This document shows, piece after piece, positions 22,884 to 29,067 of a DNA stretch of 36,626 nucleotides. The translations under genes were made by a program, and so were the position numbers. Each line of letters opens with the position of its first letter. Position 1 is the stretch's first letter. This stretch comes from Dehalococcoidia bacterium (lineage in GTDB: Bacteria > Chloroflexota > Dehalococcoidia > Lucifugimonadales > UBA3495), in NCBI GenBank assembly GCA_022450395.1, contig JAKUQE010000030.1, positions 1-36,626 on the forward strand. Direction: 5' to 3'. A model generated the notes under the pieces. That model saw nothing but the letters and a program-made list of their open reading frames with translations, did no database searches and was not told the origin of the DNA.

Positions 22884-23705
22884 CTAGAGGTCTTTGAACC
22901 GGGCGTCGCGCCAGTTCAACGCGGCTCTCAGGCCCTGCTCGTGGCTAATGGTATTGAACTCCTCTTGTTCCGGGTCGGAGGTGATGTCGAAGTGAGTCAT
23001 CAGTTCCAGGTTTTGGTTGATGGCGGACAGGAACCCCATGCCTTCCAGTGCCCGGTTGACCGAGATCTTGGTCATCTTCACACCCATCGGGGAAAGCAAG
23101 GAGATCTTGCGGGCGACTTTTTCGCACTCTGCTATCAAGTCGTCGTGGGGCACGACCCGGCTGACCATCCCGATCCGGGCTGCCTCGTGAGCGTCGATGG
23201 TGTCGCCGGTGAGCAACAACTCTTTGGACCTGGCCAGCCCGACGCTGAATGGGGTGATGAGAAGGGGCGGGCCTACGCCGGCCCTTATTTCCGGCTCACC
23301 CAACACGGCCCGGTCGGACGCGATCTTGATGTCGCAGATCTGAACCAGTTCGCAAGCCCCCGCCAAGGCAAAACCGTTGACAGCGGCGATGACCGGCTTG
23401 CTAAGGTTCCAGACCATCATGAATATGTCTATATGGCTCTTCAGGTGCTTCCGGCGAACATCCGGCTCCTCGCCCTGGGGTGGCGCCCCTCCTGAACCGC
23501 GGTCAAGGTCAAATCCAGCGGAAAATGCCCGGCCAGCGCCGGTAAGAATGACCACGCGGATCTCCGGGTCCAACTCGATGATTTCCAGAGCGTCCCGAAG
23601 TTCTCCCATCAGTTGGGCATTAAGGGCGTTTAGCTTGTCAGGACGGTTCAATGTTAGATAACACGTCGCGTCCTTTCGCTCGTAGATTAGGCACTCGAAA
23701 GCCAA
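22884..23705 (-). CDS. Enoyl-CoA hydratase/isomerase (crotonase family)
   Basis: Crotonase-fold enzyme, 273 residues. It adds water to enoyl-CoA esters, or acts on a related CoA thioester, in the cytoplasm. Key marks: the oxyanion-hole loops ILTGAGRAFSAGFDLDRG and AVNGFALAGACELVQICDIK; both acid residues of hydratases are present, Glu in CELVQICD and, twenty residues on, Glu in LGEPEIRAGVGPP. The insert SGGAPPQGEEPDVRRKHLKS is a variable loop. ATG at 23705. Both Glu present argues for hydratase rather than isomerase or decarboxylase, though ligands alone do not fix substrate. No thiolase or acyl-CoA dehydrogenase is near. Confidence 0.92.
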   Translation of the reverse strand: MAFECLIYERKDATCYLTLNRPDKLNALNAQLMGELRDALEIIELDPEIRVVILTGAGRAFSAGFDLDRGSGGAPPQGEEPDVRRKHLKSHIDIFMMVWNLSKPVIAAVNGFALAGACELVQICDIKIASDRAVLGEPEIRAGVGPPLLITPFSVGLARSKELLLTGDTIDAHEAARIGMVSRVVPHDDLIAECEKVARKISLLSPMGVKMTKISVNRALEGMGFLSAINQNLELMTHFDITSDPEQEEFNTISHEQGLRAALNWRDARFKDL

Positions 23706-23930
23706 GATCTGTCTCCTTGGTTGGACTCAAGTGGAAGTCTGCCTGGACCGTCACGCCGAAATATATCACGCCAGCCTGGCATGAGGCGGCTCTAGGGCAG
23801 AACCAATTTGAACGGACCGGCAGATTGAAGAGCCGCGGCGGTGTTCACGGCGTTAATGCCGTTGTACCACTCTCGGAGGGCCGGTTGCCGCTCCCGCTGG
23901 GAAACCGGGGCCCTCATCTGTTGTGAGCCT

Positions 23931-24626
23931 CTATTTCTTGGTTATCTCGATCCCTTGGATGACGACAGGCTGATTCGGCTTGTTGCCTGGGCCCGCCGGC
24001 ACGGTAGAGATGATATCGGCAACATCCTGGCCTTCCAACACCTTCCCGAATATGGTGTGGTTACCGTTTAAATGGGGAGTGGAAGCCGTCGTGATAAAGA
24101 ACTGGCTGCCGTTGGTGTTGGGGCCGGAATTCGCCATGGCGAGAATACCCGGCTTCTCAAATCCCAATTTAGGGTCTATCTCGTCCTCGAATTTATATCC
24201 CGGTCCCGAGGTGCCCGTGCCGGTGGGGTCGCCGCCTTGAATCATGAAGTTTGGAATCACCCTATGAAATATGATCCCATTATAAAAACCCTCGTTGGCC
24301 AGAAAGACGAAGTTATTCACCGTCTTGGGGGCGGACGCTGGAAATAGCTCGATAACGATGTTGCCTTTGTTGGTCTTGATCTTTGCCGTGTATCCGGCGG
24401 ATGGGTCAATGCTCATCTGCGGAGGGGCGGCGTATTTCTTGGAACTCCCGCCGCCCGTCTGACCTTGGGTTGAGGAAGAGGTGTTCCCAGCTCCCGAAGG
24501 CCTGGCGGTTGGTTGGGCTACCGGCGCGGAAGTTGGCGCGGAAGTAGGCGTGGGAGACGTTGGAAGACTGCAAGCTATCAAGAATAGTGCTGTAGCCAGG
24601 GCGCTGATCAAAATCATCGGTTTCAT
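23931..24626 (-). CDS. Lipoprotein peptidyl-prolyl cis-trans isomerase (cyclophilin)
   Basis: Secreted, lipid-anchored cyclophilin that speeds proline isomerisation in folding outside the membrane. The signal MKPMILISALATALFLIACS ends in a lipobox (LIAC, Cys 19). Then comes a low-complexity Ser/Thr/Pro linker (residues 20-65), and a cyclophilin domain from residue about 75: FHRVIPNFMIQGGDPTGTGT holds the catalytic Arg and the GGD motif, GPNTNGSQFFITTASTPHLN the pocket; HTIFGKVLEG follows. At 231 residues it has normal length for a secreted cyclophilin. AGGAAAGG is upstream of the ATG at 24626. It is separated by 190 bases from the DinB-like gene. Confidence 0.93.
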   Translation of the reverse strand: MKPMILISALATALFLIACSLPTSPTPTSAPTSAPVAQPTARPSGAGNTSSSTQGQTGGGSSKKYAAPPQMSIDPSAGYTAKIKTNKGNIVIELFPASAPKTVNNFVFLANEGFYNGIIFHRVIPNFMIQGGDPTGTGTSGPGYKFEDEIDPKLGFEKPGILAMANSGPNTNGSQFFITTASTPHLNGNHTIFGKVLEGQDVADIISTVPAGPGNKPNQPVVIQGIEITKK

Positions 24627-24816
24627 AGAAGTTCGTCTATACCTTTCCTAAATTATGAATAATATGACGGAGCCGGAGCCGGCAGATGTCGATCTGGCAC
24701 GGGCAATTCTGTCTGTTAAACCGTACGGAAATGATAATCTTCTTTGGTTGCCATCACAAGTCCGGTTACCTATTTCGCTACTGTTTAGGGTCCGTTTTAG
24801 CGGGCTCTAGATCCTA

Positions 24817-25302
24817 TCAGGTCTGGCGAATCAGTCTCAGCGACTCGATTATTTGGCCGGCGTGGAGCCGCACGTGGCGGGCTGTGTACTGTATGACACC
24901 GGCGGCAGTAATGGGGTTATCTTCCCGGTGGCCGGGCCGATCCAATTTCGCTGGGTCGATCGCGCTCACGACATCGACCACCTGGTCGTTGACGGCGTTC
25001 ATCTGCTGGATAAGGCCAGCCAGATCGTCCTGGGAACGGTCCGTTACCGCGGCCAGGCGCTCGTCGTTCTCCACGGCCGTCCGGGTGATCTGAGGGTCGT
25101 CCACTTGGGTGATCAAAACGGCTTTGGAGATCCAGAATGGCTGAAGCTCGGTGATATGGGCCAGCAACTGGACCACGGCCCACTCTCCGGGCTCGGGGAT
25201 CTGATGTGCTTCCGTCTCAGATACCCCTTCGACAGCCGCCAAGACAGCGTCCCTTCCGGAACGCAAGTCTTGTTGAAGTTGTTGATTCTCGCTGCTAATC
25301 AT
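24817..25302 (-). CDS. DinB/YfiT-like (bacillithiol-transferase fold) protein
   Basis: Four-helix metal-binding protein of the DinB superfamily, which includes thiol transferases; it is unrelated to DNA polymerase IV. The metal ligands are visible: His in LLAHITELQPFWIS, and the pair in YTARHVRLHAGQIIESL. The N-terminal helix (LQQDLRSGRDAVLAAVEGVS) and WAVVQLLAHI are typical. At 161 residues it is the usual size. ATG at 25302. Real activity of the family in this phylum is unknown; thiol-dependent detoxification is a general idea only. It sits upstream of the cyclophilin on the same strand, 190 bases away, so a shared transcript is uncertain. Confidence 0.85.
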   Translation of the reverse strand: MISSENQQLQQDLRSGRDAVLAAVEGVSETEAHQIPEPGEWAVVQLLAHITELQPFWISKAVLITQVDDPQITRTAVENDERLAAVTDRSQDDLAGLIQQMNAVNDQVVDVVSAIDPAKLDRPGHREDNPITAAGVIQYTARHVRLHAGQIIESLRLIRQT

Positions 25303-25428
25303 CTGTCAGATCTTCCCGTCAAGTGCGGGATTGCCGGTGGGTGTGGCTGCTCTCTGAATTCTTGGCTGTAGTGGGCCGGAGCATAGCAGAAAGTTTCTCT
25401 ATCGTGAAGTTCGCGTGAAACTTGAAGC

Positions 25429-26766
25429 CTAGAAAGGGTCGTCCCGATCTCGTTCCCGGTCCAACACGTCCGGGTCCTCCCAGGGCTGCAACCCTTCCTC
25501 GGGGTCCAACTTTGATCGGAATCTGCCAACCGTGTATCGGAGCAGCACCGACGTCAGGGCTACCAGGGCCAACAAGCCGATAAGCCACACGTCGAAATAA
25601 ATGAACGGCGATGGTCTGGGGCTGGATACTCTAGCCGGAGCGCGGCGGCCCCGAGAGTCGGCGGACCAGAGTTCTTCAAGTCCGGCAACATCGAATCCGT
25701 AGGTCAATCTCAACCCTTCATCCACTGCGCGGCCTTCCCGGAGCCGGTCCAAGAGGCTTCGGAACCGGTCTTCCCCGTGCTCTTCGATGAGATACGCGAC
25801 CACGCTTTCCGCTTTCAGGTAGAAGTCCCGAATGTCCCGGGGAGTTCCGTGAACCGCCGTCATGGACGTGAGGGGCACGCTCATCGCGCTGAGGCTCTGG
25901 CCGCTATAGGGGTTTGCGCCTGGTTCCATGTAGCTGGCAAACCCCTCATCCAGCCATGCGGGCATCCTGGCGACTCCACCTCTCAAGGTCTGGTGAAGCA
26001 TCACGTGGGCCGACTCGTGGACGATGAGCCTGGGCGACATCCCCAAGCCGACGAATAAGCCGCGTTCCGGGAAAGCAAACCCTTCAAATACATGCTGGTC
26101 AGTGATCGTACGGCTCTGGTGGGGAAAGGCGCCTATGGCTGCCGACCTTTCGTTATAGATGATGCCTTTGATGGGACGGGAGGTGTCCAAACGAAGCATT
26201 GAGGCAAGCCGGCGCAGCTCGACCTCCACCTGACCGGTAACTTCGGCGACCTTGGACCGGGGAATATCGTGATACATCAATATCAAGGGTCCGGCCTGGG
26301 CCTGCTGCCACTGGAAGCGGGTGTCGGTGTACTCCAGAGTTTTGGCCGGGGTTTCATATACGCCACCCTGATCGTCGCGGATCACGTAATAGTACTCAAG
26401 CTGAGCGCCCAGGGGCAGAAAATCCCCGCCAACCGCACTGAGGTTGAAAGTGGCGGTAACCCTCTGTCCAGATTCGAAAGCGGGGTAGGCGTATGACCAA
26501 ACGCGGTTGCCCACCGTACGGTAACGCAGCCGCACCTCAACGATCCGCTGCTGTGACTGGGCGGTTAGGTCGAAGGCGATCAGGCCGGGGAATCGAACGA
26601 CCCATCGGTCCTTGACCACGGTGACCTCTCCGCCGGAGTCCTGGGCCAAGGCCTCCGGTGGAGATTGCAGCGCGATAACGGCCAACGCCGCCACGAGCCC
26701 CAGCGTCAGGAACAGACCTGTCCGTGGCAGCCTCTGCAATAACCAACGTGTGAACGTGGAGAACAT
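25429..26766 (-). CDS. Membrane-anchored zinc metallopeptidase (peptidase MA-like, HEXXH)
   Basis: Secreted gluzincin of 445 residues, held by an N-terminal signal/anchor (LPRTGLFLTLGLVAALAVIA) and a C-terminal helix (FIYFDVWLIGLLALVALTSV). The outside domain begins with a beta-sandwich (residues about 45-150, YYYVIRDDQGGVYETPAKTL). The catalytic core has HESAH (RLIVHESAHVMLHQTL) with the two zinc His and catalytic Glu; the third ligand is Glu in MPAWLDEGFASYMEPG, a peptidase MA/M1-like spacing. Asp/Arg-rich tail is cytoplasmic. ATG at 26766 has AAGGA eight bases upstream; the ATG at 26784 in frame has none. The gene diverges from the SOS-like operon. Substrate unknown. Confidence 0.88.
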   Translation of the reverse strand: MFSTFTRWLLQRLPRTGLFLTLGLVAALAVIALQSPPEALAQDSGGEVTVVKDRWVVRFPGLIAFDLTAQSQQRIVEVRLRYRTVGNRVWSYAYPAFESGQRVTATFNLSAVGGDFLPLGAQLEYYYVIRDDQGGVYETPAKTLEYTDTRFQWQQAQAGPLILMYHDIPRSKVAEVTGQVEVELRRLASMLRLDTSRPIKGIIYNERSAAIGAFPHQSRTITDQHVFEGFAFPERGLFVGLGMSPRLIVHESAHVMLHQTLRGGVARMPAWLDEGFASYMEPGANPYSGQSLSAMSVPLTSMTAVHGTPRDIRDFYLKAESVVAYLIEEHGEDRFRSLLDRLREGRAVDEGLRLTYGFDVAGLEELWSADSRGRRAPARVSSPRPSPFIYFDVWLIGLLALVALTSVLLRYTVGRFRSKLDPEEGLQPWEDPDVLDRERDRDDPF

Positions 26767-26823
26767 CAAGACATTCCTTAGCATCCATTATAACTTGAAT
26801 CGGCTGCGGCTGACCGTGGGGTG

Positions 26824-26853
26824 TTGTTTAGTAGTACATGTGTTCTATATAAT
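26824..26853 (+). promoter_or_regulatory. Promoter for the DUF559-imuB-DUF6504-dnaE2 operon
   Basis: TTGTTT at 26824-26829, 18-base spacer and a perfect TATAAT at 26848-26853, reading toward the operon. Transcription would start near 26860, 140 bases before the DUF559 start. The -35 is weak, as often seen for regulated promoters. A LexA-like box fills the spacer. Confidence 0.5.
26833..26846. promoter_or_regulatory. LexA-like SOS box between -35 and -10
   Basis: AGTACATGTGTTCT matches the Gram-positive-type SOS consensus GAAC-N4-GTTC at seven of eight positions (GTAC-ATGT-GTTC). Placed in the promoter spacer of mutasome genes, it is well sited to repress them until DNA damage. A single such match occurs by chance every few kilobases, so its position is the main argument. 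Confidence 0.45.
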
Positions 26854-26881
26854 GCTAGCCCGGCTGGTGCGAGGGCGGGCC

Positions 26882-26907
26882 TTTAGCTGTCAGCTATCAG
26901 CCGTCAG
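26882..26907. repeat. Family D repeat
   Basis: TTAGCTGTCAGCTATCAGCC, continuing CGTCAG, 36 bases before a family B palindrome, in the leader of the DUF559 gene. The same D-then-B order is seen at 28871-28932. Confidence 0.65.
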
Positions 26908-26942
26908 GGGCTACGAAGAGGTCGATAGTTGGTTGCTGTGGA

Positions 26943-26979
26943 GGAAATCCCCCCAACCCCCCTTTACGAAAGGGGGGCT
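26943..26979. repeat. Family B palindrome, left border of the DUF559 cassette
   Basis: GGAAATCCCCCCAACCCCCC followed by TTTACGAAAGGGGGGC. It is the inverted counterpart of the copy at 27396-27432, which ends the DUF559 gene. The copy at 33686-33723 is nearly identical to it. Confidence 0.9.
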
Positions 26980-26999
26980 ATGAAGAGGTTTATTGGGCG

Positions 27000-27440
27000 G
27001 TGCTTAGATACGACCGAAATTTAAAGCAAGTGGCGCGTGGCTTGCGTAACGGGATGACCCGTAGCGAGCAGATGTTGTGGGCGCGATTGCGTGGGAGGCA
27101 GGTTCAGGGTATTCAGTTTTACCAGCAGAAGCCTCTTGGAGTCTACATTTTGGACTTTTACGCGCCCAAAGCAAGGTTGGTGGTGGAGGTGGATGGGCCG
27201 CAACATTTGGAGTTAGAGCATGGGGAGAATGATGCAAGGCGGGATGCGTATCTGACGGGCGCAGGGCTAAAAGTGCTGCGTTTTAGCAACACGCAGATAT
27301 TCCAAGAACTCAATGAGGTAGTGACGCTGATCTCCAAAGCCCTCATCGAACGAACGCACACATCTCCCCATTTCATAGAAGCAACCCTACTGCTTCCCCC
27401 CTTTCGTAAAGGGGGGCCAGGGGGGATTCCCCACCCCTAA
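27000..27440 (+). CDS. DUF559 (Vsr-like PD-(D/E)XK) endonuclease family protein
   Basis: DUF559-domain protein of 146 residues, an endonuclease-fold family related to Vsr and restriction-type nucleases; true substrates are largely unknown. Seen: LRNGMTRSEQMLWARLRGRQ, GIQFYQQKPLGVYILDFYAP with the first acidic residue (Asp in LDFY), and LVVEVDGPQHLE with the second acidic set; KVLRFSNTQIFQELNEVV completes the fold. The start is GTG at 27000 with AGAGG 11 bases upstream. Its last 15 residues (LPPFRKGGPGGIPHP) are encoded by a family B palindrome. The stop ends one base before the imuB ATG, so it is coupled to imuB. No methyltransferase is near, so a Vsr mismatch-repair role is unsupported. A possible mobile passenger. 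Confidence 0.85.
   Translation: MLRYDRNLKQVARGLRNGMTRSEQMLWARLRGRQVQGIQFYQQKPLGVYILDFYAPKARLVVEVDGPQHLELEHGENDARRDAYLTGAGLKVLRFSNTQIFQELNEVVTLISKALIERTHTSPHFIEATLLLPPFRKGGPGGIPHP
27396..27432. repeat. Family B palindrome, right border of the DUF559 cassette, coding the protein tail
   Basis: CCCCCCTTTCGTAAAGGGGG with the second G-run and ATTCCCC. The copy is inverted relative to 26943-26979. It encodes PPFRKGGPGGIP and lies immediately before the DUF559 stop and the imuB start, which has no other ribosome-binding site. Confidence 0.9.
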
Positions 27441-27441
27441 C

Positions 27442-28623
27442 ATGAACATCGCTTGCGTACTTATCACCCACCTTCCGGTGAAAGCGGAGCAGCGCCGGGA
27501 CCCGGCGCTGCTGGGGCGGCCGGTGGTTATTACCGAGAGCTTCGGCTCCAAGCAGGTAGTCTTGGACAGTTCTCCAGAGGCTCGGGGGGTTACCGCCGGA
27601 ATGTCCCTCCAAGAAGCCGTGTCCCGGAGCAAGGATACAGTTTTGCTTCGGGCCGACGAGCCCTATTACGACTCGGTTTTCACCGAGATGCTCACCTCTC
27701 TGGAGGGAAGGAGCCCCTTGGTGGAAAAGGCCGATTTGGGCTGCGCTTACGTGGGGTTGGATGGGCTGGAAGCCATGTACGGTGGCGAAGCCAGGCTCAT
27801 AACATCCTTGCTCCAAGCGGTGCCCCATCAGTTCAACCCCCGCATCGGCGTGGCCACGGGGAAATTCCCGGCCTACGTCGCCGCGGTAACCAGCAGTGGC
27901 GGACGGGCCAGCAAAGCGCCGGATGACGTGGCCGGGTTCCTGAAAGAGTTTTCCATAGACCTGCTGCCTCTGTCGTGGCAGAACAAGACCCGGTTGCACC
28001 ACTTCGGGTTGCACACCCTGGGGCAACTGGCCGCCCTGCCGGCAGGCTCCATCCAGGCCCAGCTAAGGGCCGAGGGAAGCCGGGCTTGGGCGCTGGCCAA
28101 GGGCATCGATCCCAGTCCGCTGGCGTCCTGGCAGCACGAGGAAGTCGTCTCGGAGTTTCTCACCTTCCCTTCGCCCACCGTCACCCAGCACGCCATCCTA
28201 ACGGCCTTGGCAACGTTGCTGGGCAGGGCTTTCGTTCGCCCGGAGATCAAGGGCCGGTACGTCCGCACCGCTACTATTGAGAGTCGCATCGTCCGGCACG
28301 CTCCTTGGGTCAAGCATTTCCCCTTCAAGGAGTCGGTGGGCAGCAAGGAAAGGGCCCTGTTCTCCCTCAAAAGCCGGTTGGACAACCTGGAACTGCCCGG
28401 CCCTTTGGAGGACATGAAGCTAACCCTGGGCGGGATCACCGGCGAGTCGGGCATCCAGTCCAGTCTCTTCTCGGATGTCCGCAAACGGGAGCAACTCAGG
28501 GAAATGATGCGGCAACTGGAAGTCCTCTTGGGTTGTAAGCCCCCCATCTACCAGATGAAGGAAGTGGAACCTTGGTCCAGAATCCCCGAGAGGCGGCAAG
28601 CTCTAGTCCTATTCGATCCCTAA
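27442..28623 (+). CDS. imuB: ImuB-like Y-family polymerase homologue, catalytically dead
   Basis: Protein of the ImuB type, 393 residues, the scaffold that joins DnaE2 to the beta clamp during error-prone lesion bypass. The Y-family fold is kept (helix-hairpin-helix LRLHHFGLHTLGQLAALPAG type, little finger in residues about 235-350), but the catalytic acids are lost: the first Asp strand reads ACVLITHLPVKAEQ without Asp, and the Asp-Glu pair of SxDExY is replaced in ADLGCAYVGLDGLEAMYG. This loss is typical of ImuB. The C-terminus ends WSRIPERRQALVLFDP. ATG at 27442 lies one base after the DUF559 stop, with no ribosome site but the palindrome's G-runs. ImuA is not seen in this window. Role in the mutasome is by family knowledge. 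Confidence 0.85.
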   Translation: MNIACVLITHLPVKAEQRRDPALLGRPVVITESFGSKQVVLDSSPEARGVTAGMSLQEAVSRSKDTVLLRADEPYYDSVFTEMLTSLEGRSPLVEKADLGCAYVGLDGLEAMYGGEARLITSLLQAVPHQFNPRIGVATGKFPAYVAAVTSSGGRASKAPDDVAGFLKEFSIDLLPLSWQNKTRLHHFGLHTLGQLAALPAGSIQAQLRAEGSRAWALAKGIDPSPLASWQHEEVVSEFLTFPSPTVTQHAILTALATLLGRAFVRPEIKGRYVRTATIESRIVRHAPWVKHFPFKESVGSKERALFSLKSRLDNLELPGPLEDMKLTLGGITGESGIQSSLFSDVRKREQLREMMRQLEVLLGCKPPIYQMKEVEPWSRIPERRQALVLFDP

Positions 28624-28859
28624 ACCTGCCTGCTCTTATACAGGTTGAAGAGGATGCCCATCAACGGCCACTGGCTATCAGCCTGCGGCGCCGCAGGCTG
28701 GGGGTAGCCTCAGTAGACGACCTGTGGGAGATCGACGAAGAGTGGTGGCGGGAGAGTCCCATCGTCCGGAGATATTACCAAGTGACCACCGAAGATGGCA
28801 GGCCCATGACCATCTTTCGTGACCTCGTTTCCGGGGAATGGTACCGGCAGGGAGGGTGA
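28572..28859 (+). CDS. DUF6504 family protein (ImuB-associated)
   Basis: Small protein of 95 codons overlapping the imuB end by 52 bases in another frame. Matching residues: VEEDAHQRPLAISLRRRRLG, VASVDDLWEIDEEWWRESPI, and the end RRYYQVTTEDGRPMTIFRDL then VSGEWYRQ, a signature of the DUF6504 family, often encoded next to or fused to ImuB. The first in-frame start is TTG at 28572; the first 22 residues are poor, so the real start may be later or the protein is made by re-initiation. Alternatively it was once fused to ImuB. Its function is unknown; co-occurrence suggests a mutasome accessory. Confidence 0.7.
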   Translation: MVQNPREAASSSPIRSLNLPALIQVEEDAHQRPLAISLRRRRLGVASVDDLWEIDEEWWRESPIVRRYYQVTTEDGRPMTIFRDLVSGEWYRQGG

Positions 28860-28870
28860 GGGGACAGGGG

Positions 28871-28897
28871 CAGCGATTAGCGGTCAGCTGTCAGCGG
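28871..28897. repeat. Family D repeat
   Basis: CAGCGATTAGCGGTCAGCTG then TCAGCGG, five bases before a family B palindrome, in the gap before dnaE2. Confidence 0.6.
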
Positions 28898-28901
28898 GGC
28901 A

Positions 28902-28932
28902 AAATCCCCCAACCCCCTTTAACAAAGGGGGC
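28902..28932. repeat. Family B palindrome before dnaE2
   Basis: AAATCCCCCAACCCCCTTTA then ACAAAGGGGGC, the same orientation as 26943-26979. It lies in the 208-base gap between DUF6504 and dnaE2, after a family D copy. The rest of this gap has AAGGAGG at about 28979-28985 but no convincing gene. Confidence 0.85.
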
Positions 28933-29067
28933 AGAACAAGTCCTTTCTCCCTTGTGGAGGATGAATGGCAGAACAACTAAGGAGGTGAAAGTTGGCGGGG
29001 CTGTGTGGGACCACCTGGGAGAGATCCTTTGGGTGGCTGGGTCGATGTGATATGACGCGACTAACGC

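Larger units (their letters stand above)
26943..27432 (+). mobile_element. Candidate mobile cassette: DUF559 nuclease gene between inverted family B palindromes
   Basis: About 490 bases made of a left palindrome (26943-26979), the DUF559 gene, and a right palindrome (27396-27432) in inverted orientation that encodes the protein's last residues. It lies between the SOS-like promoter and imuB. The codon use of the nuclease gene (many TTG, CGT, GTT, TTT) is less GC-rich than in imuB. There are no obvious target-site duplications and no transposase; the mobility is inference from the bracket structure. Confidence 0.4.

Noticed and set aside
26943-26979. Family B palindromes as Rho-independent terminators
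   Set aside because: No T-run follows the stem, copies occur inside open genes, and both orientations are present near the same gene.
27000-27440. DUF559 protein as a Vsr mismatch endonuclease
   Set aside because: Vsr genes accompany cytosine methyltransferases; none is present, and the setting is a mutasome operon with palindromes.
28960-29050. Short plus-strand peptide gene before dnaE2 (ending ILWVAGSM)
   Set aside because: A strong AAGGAGG site exists, but no start at proper spacing gives a recognisable protein, and the codons look random.
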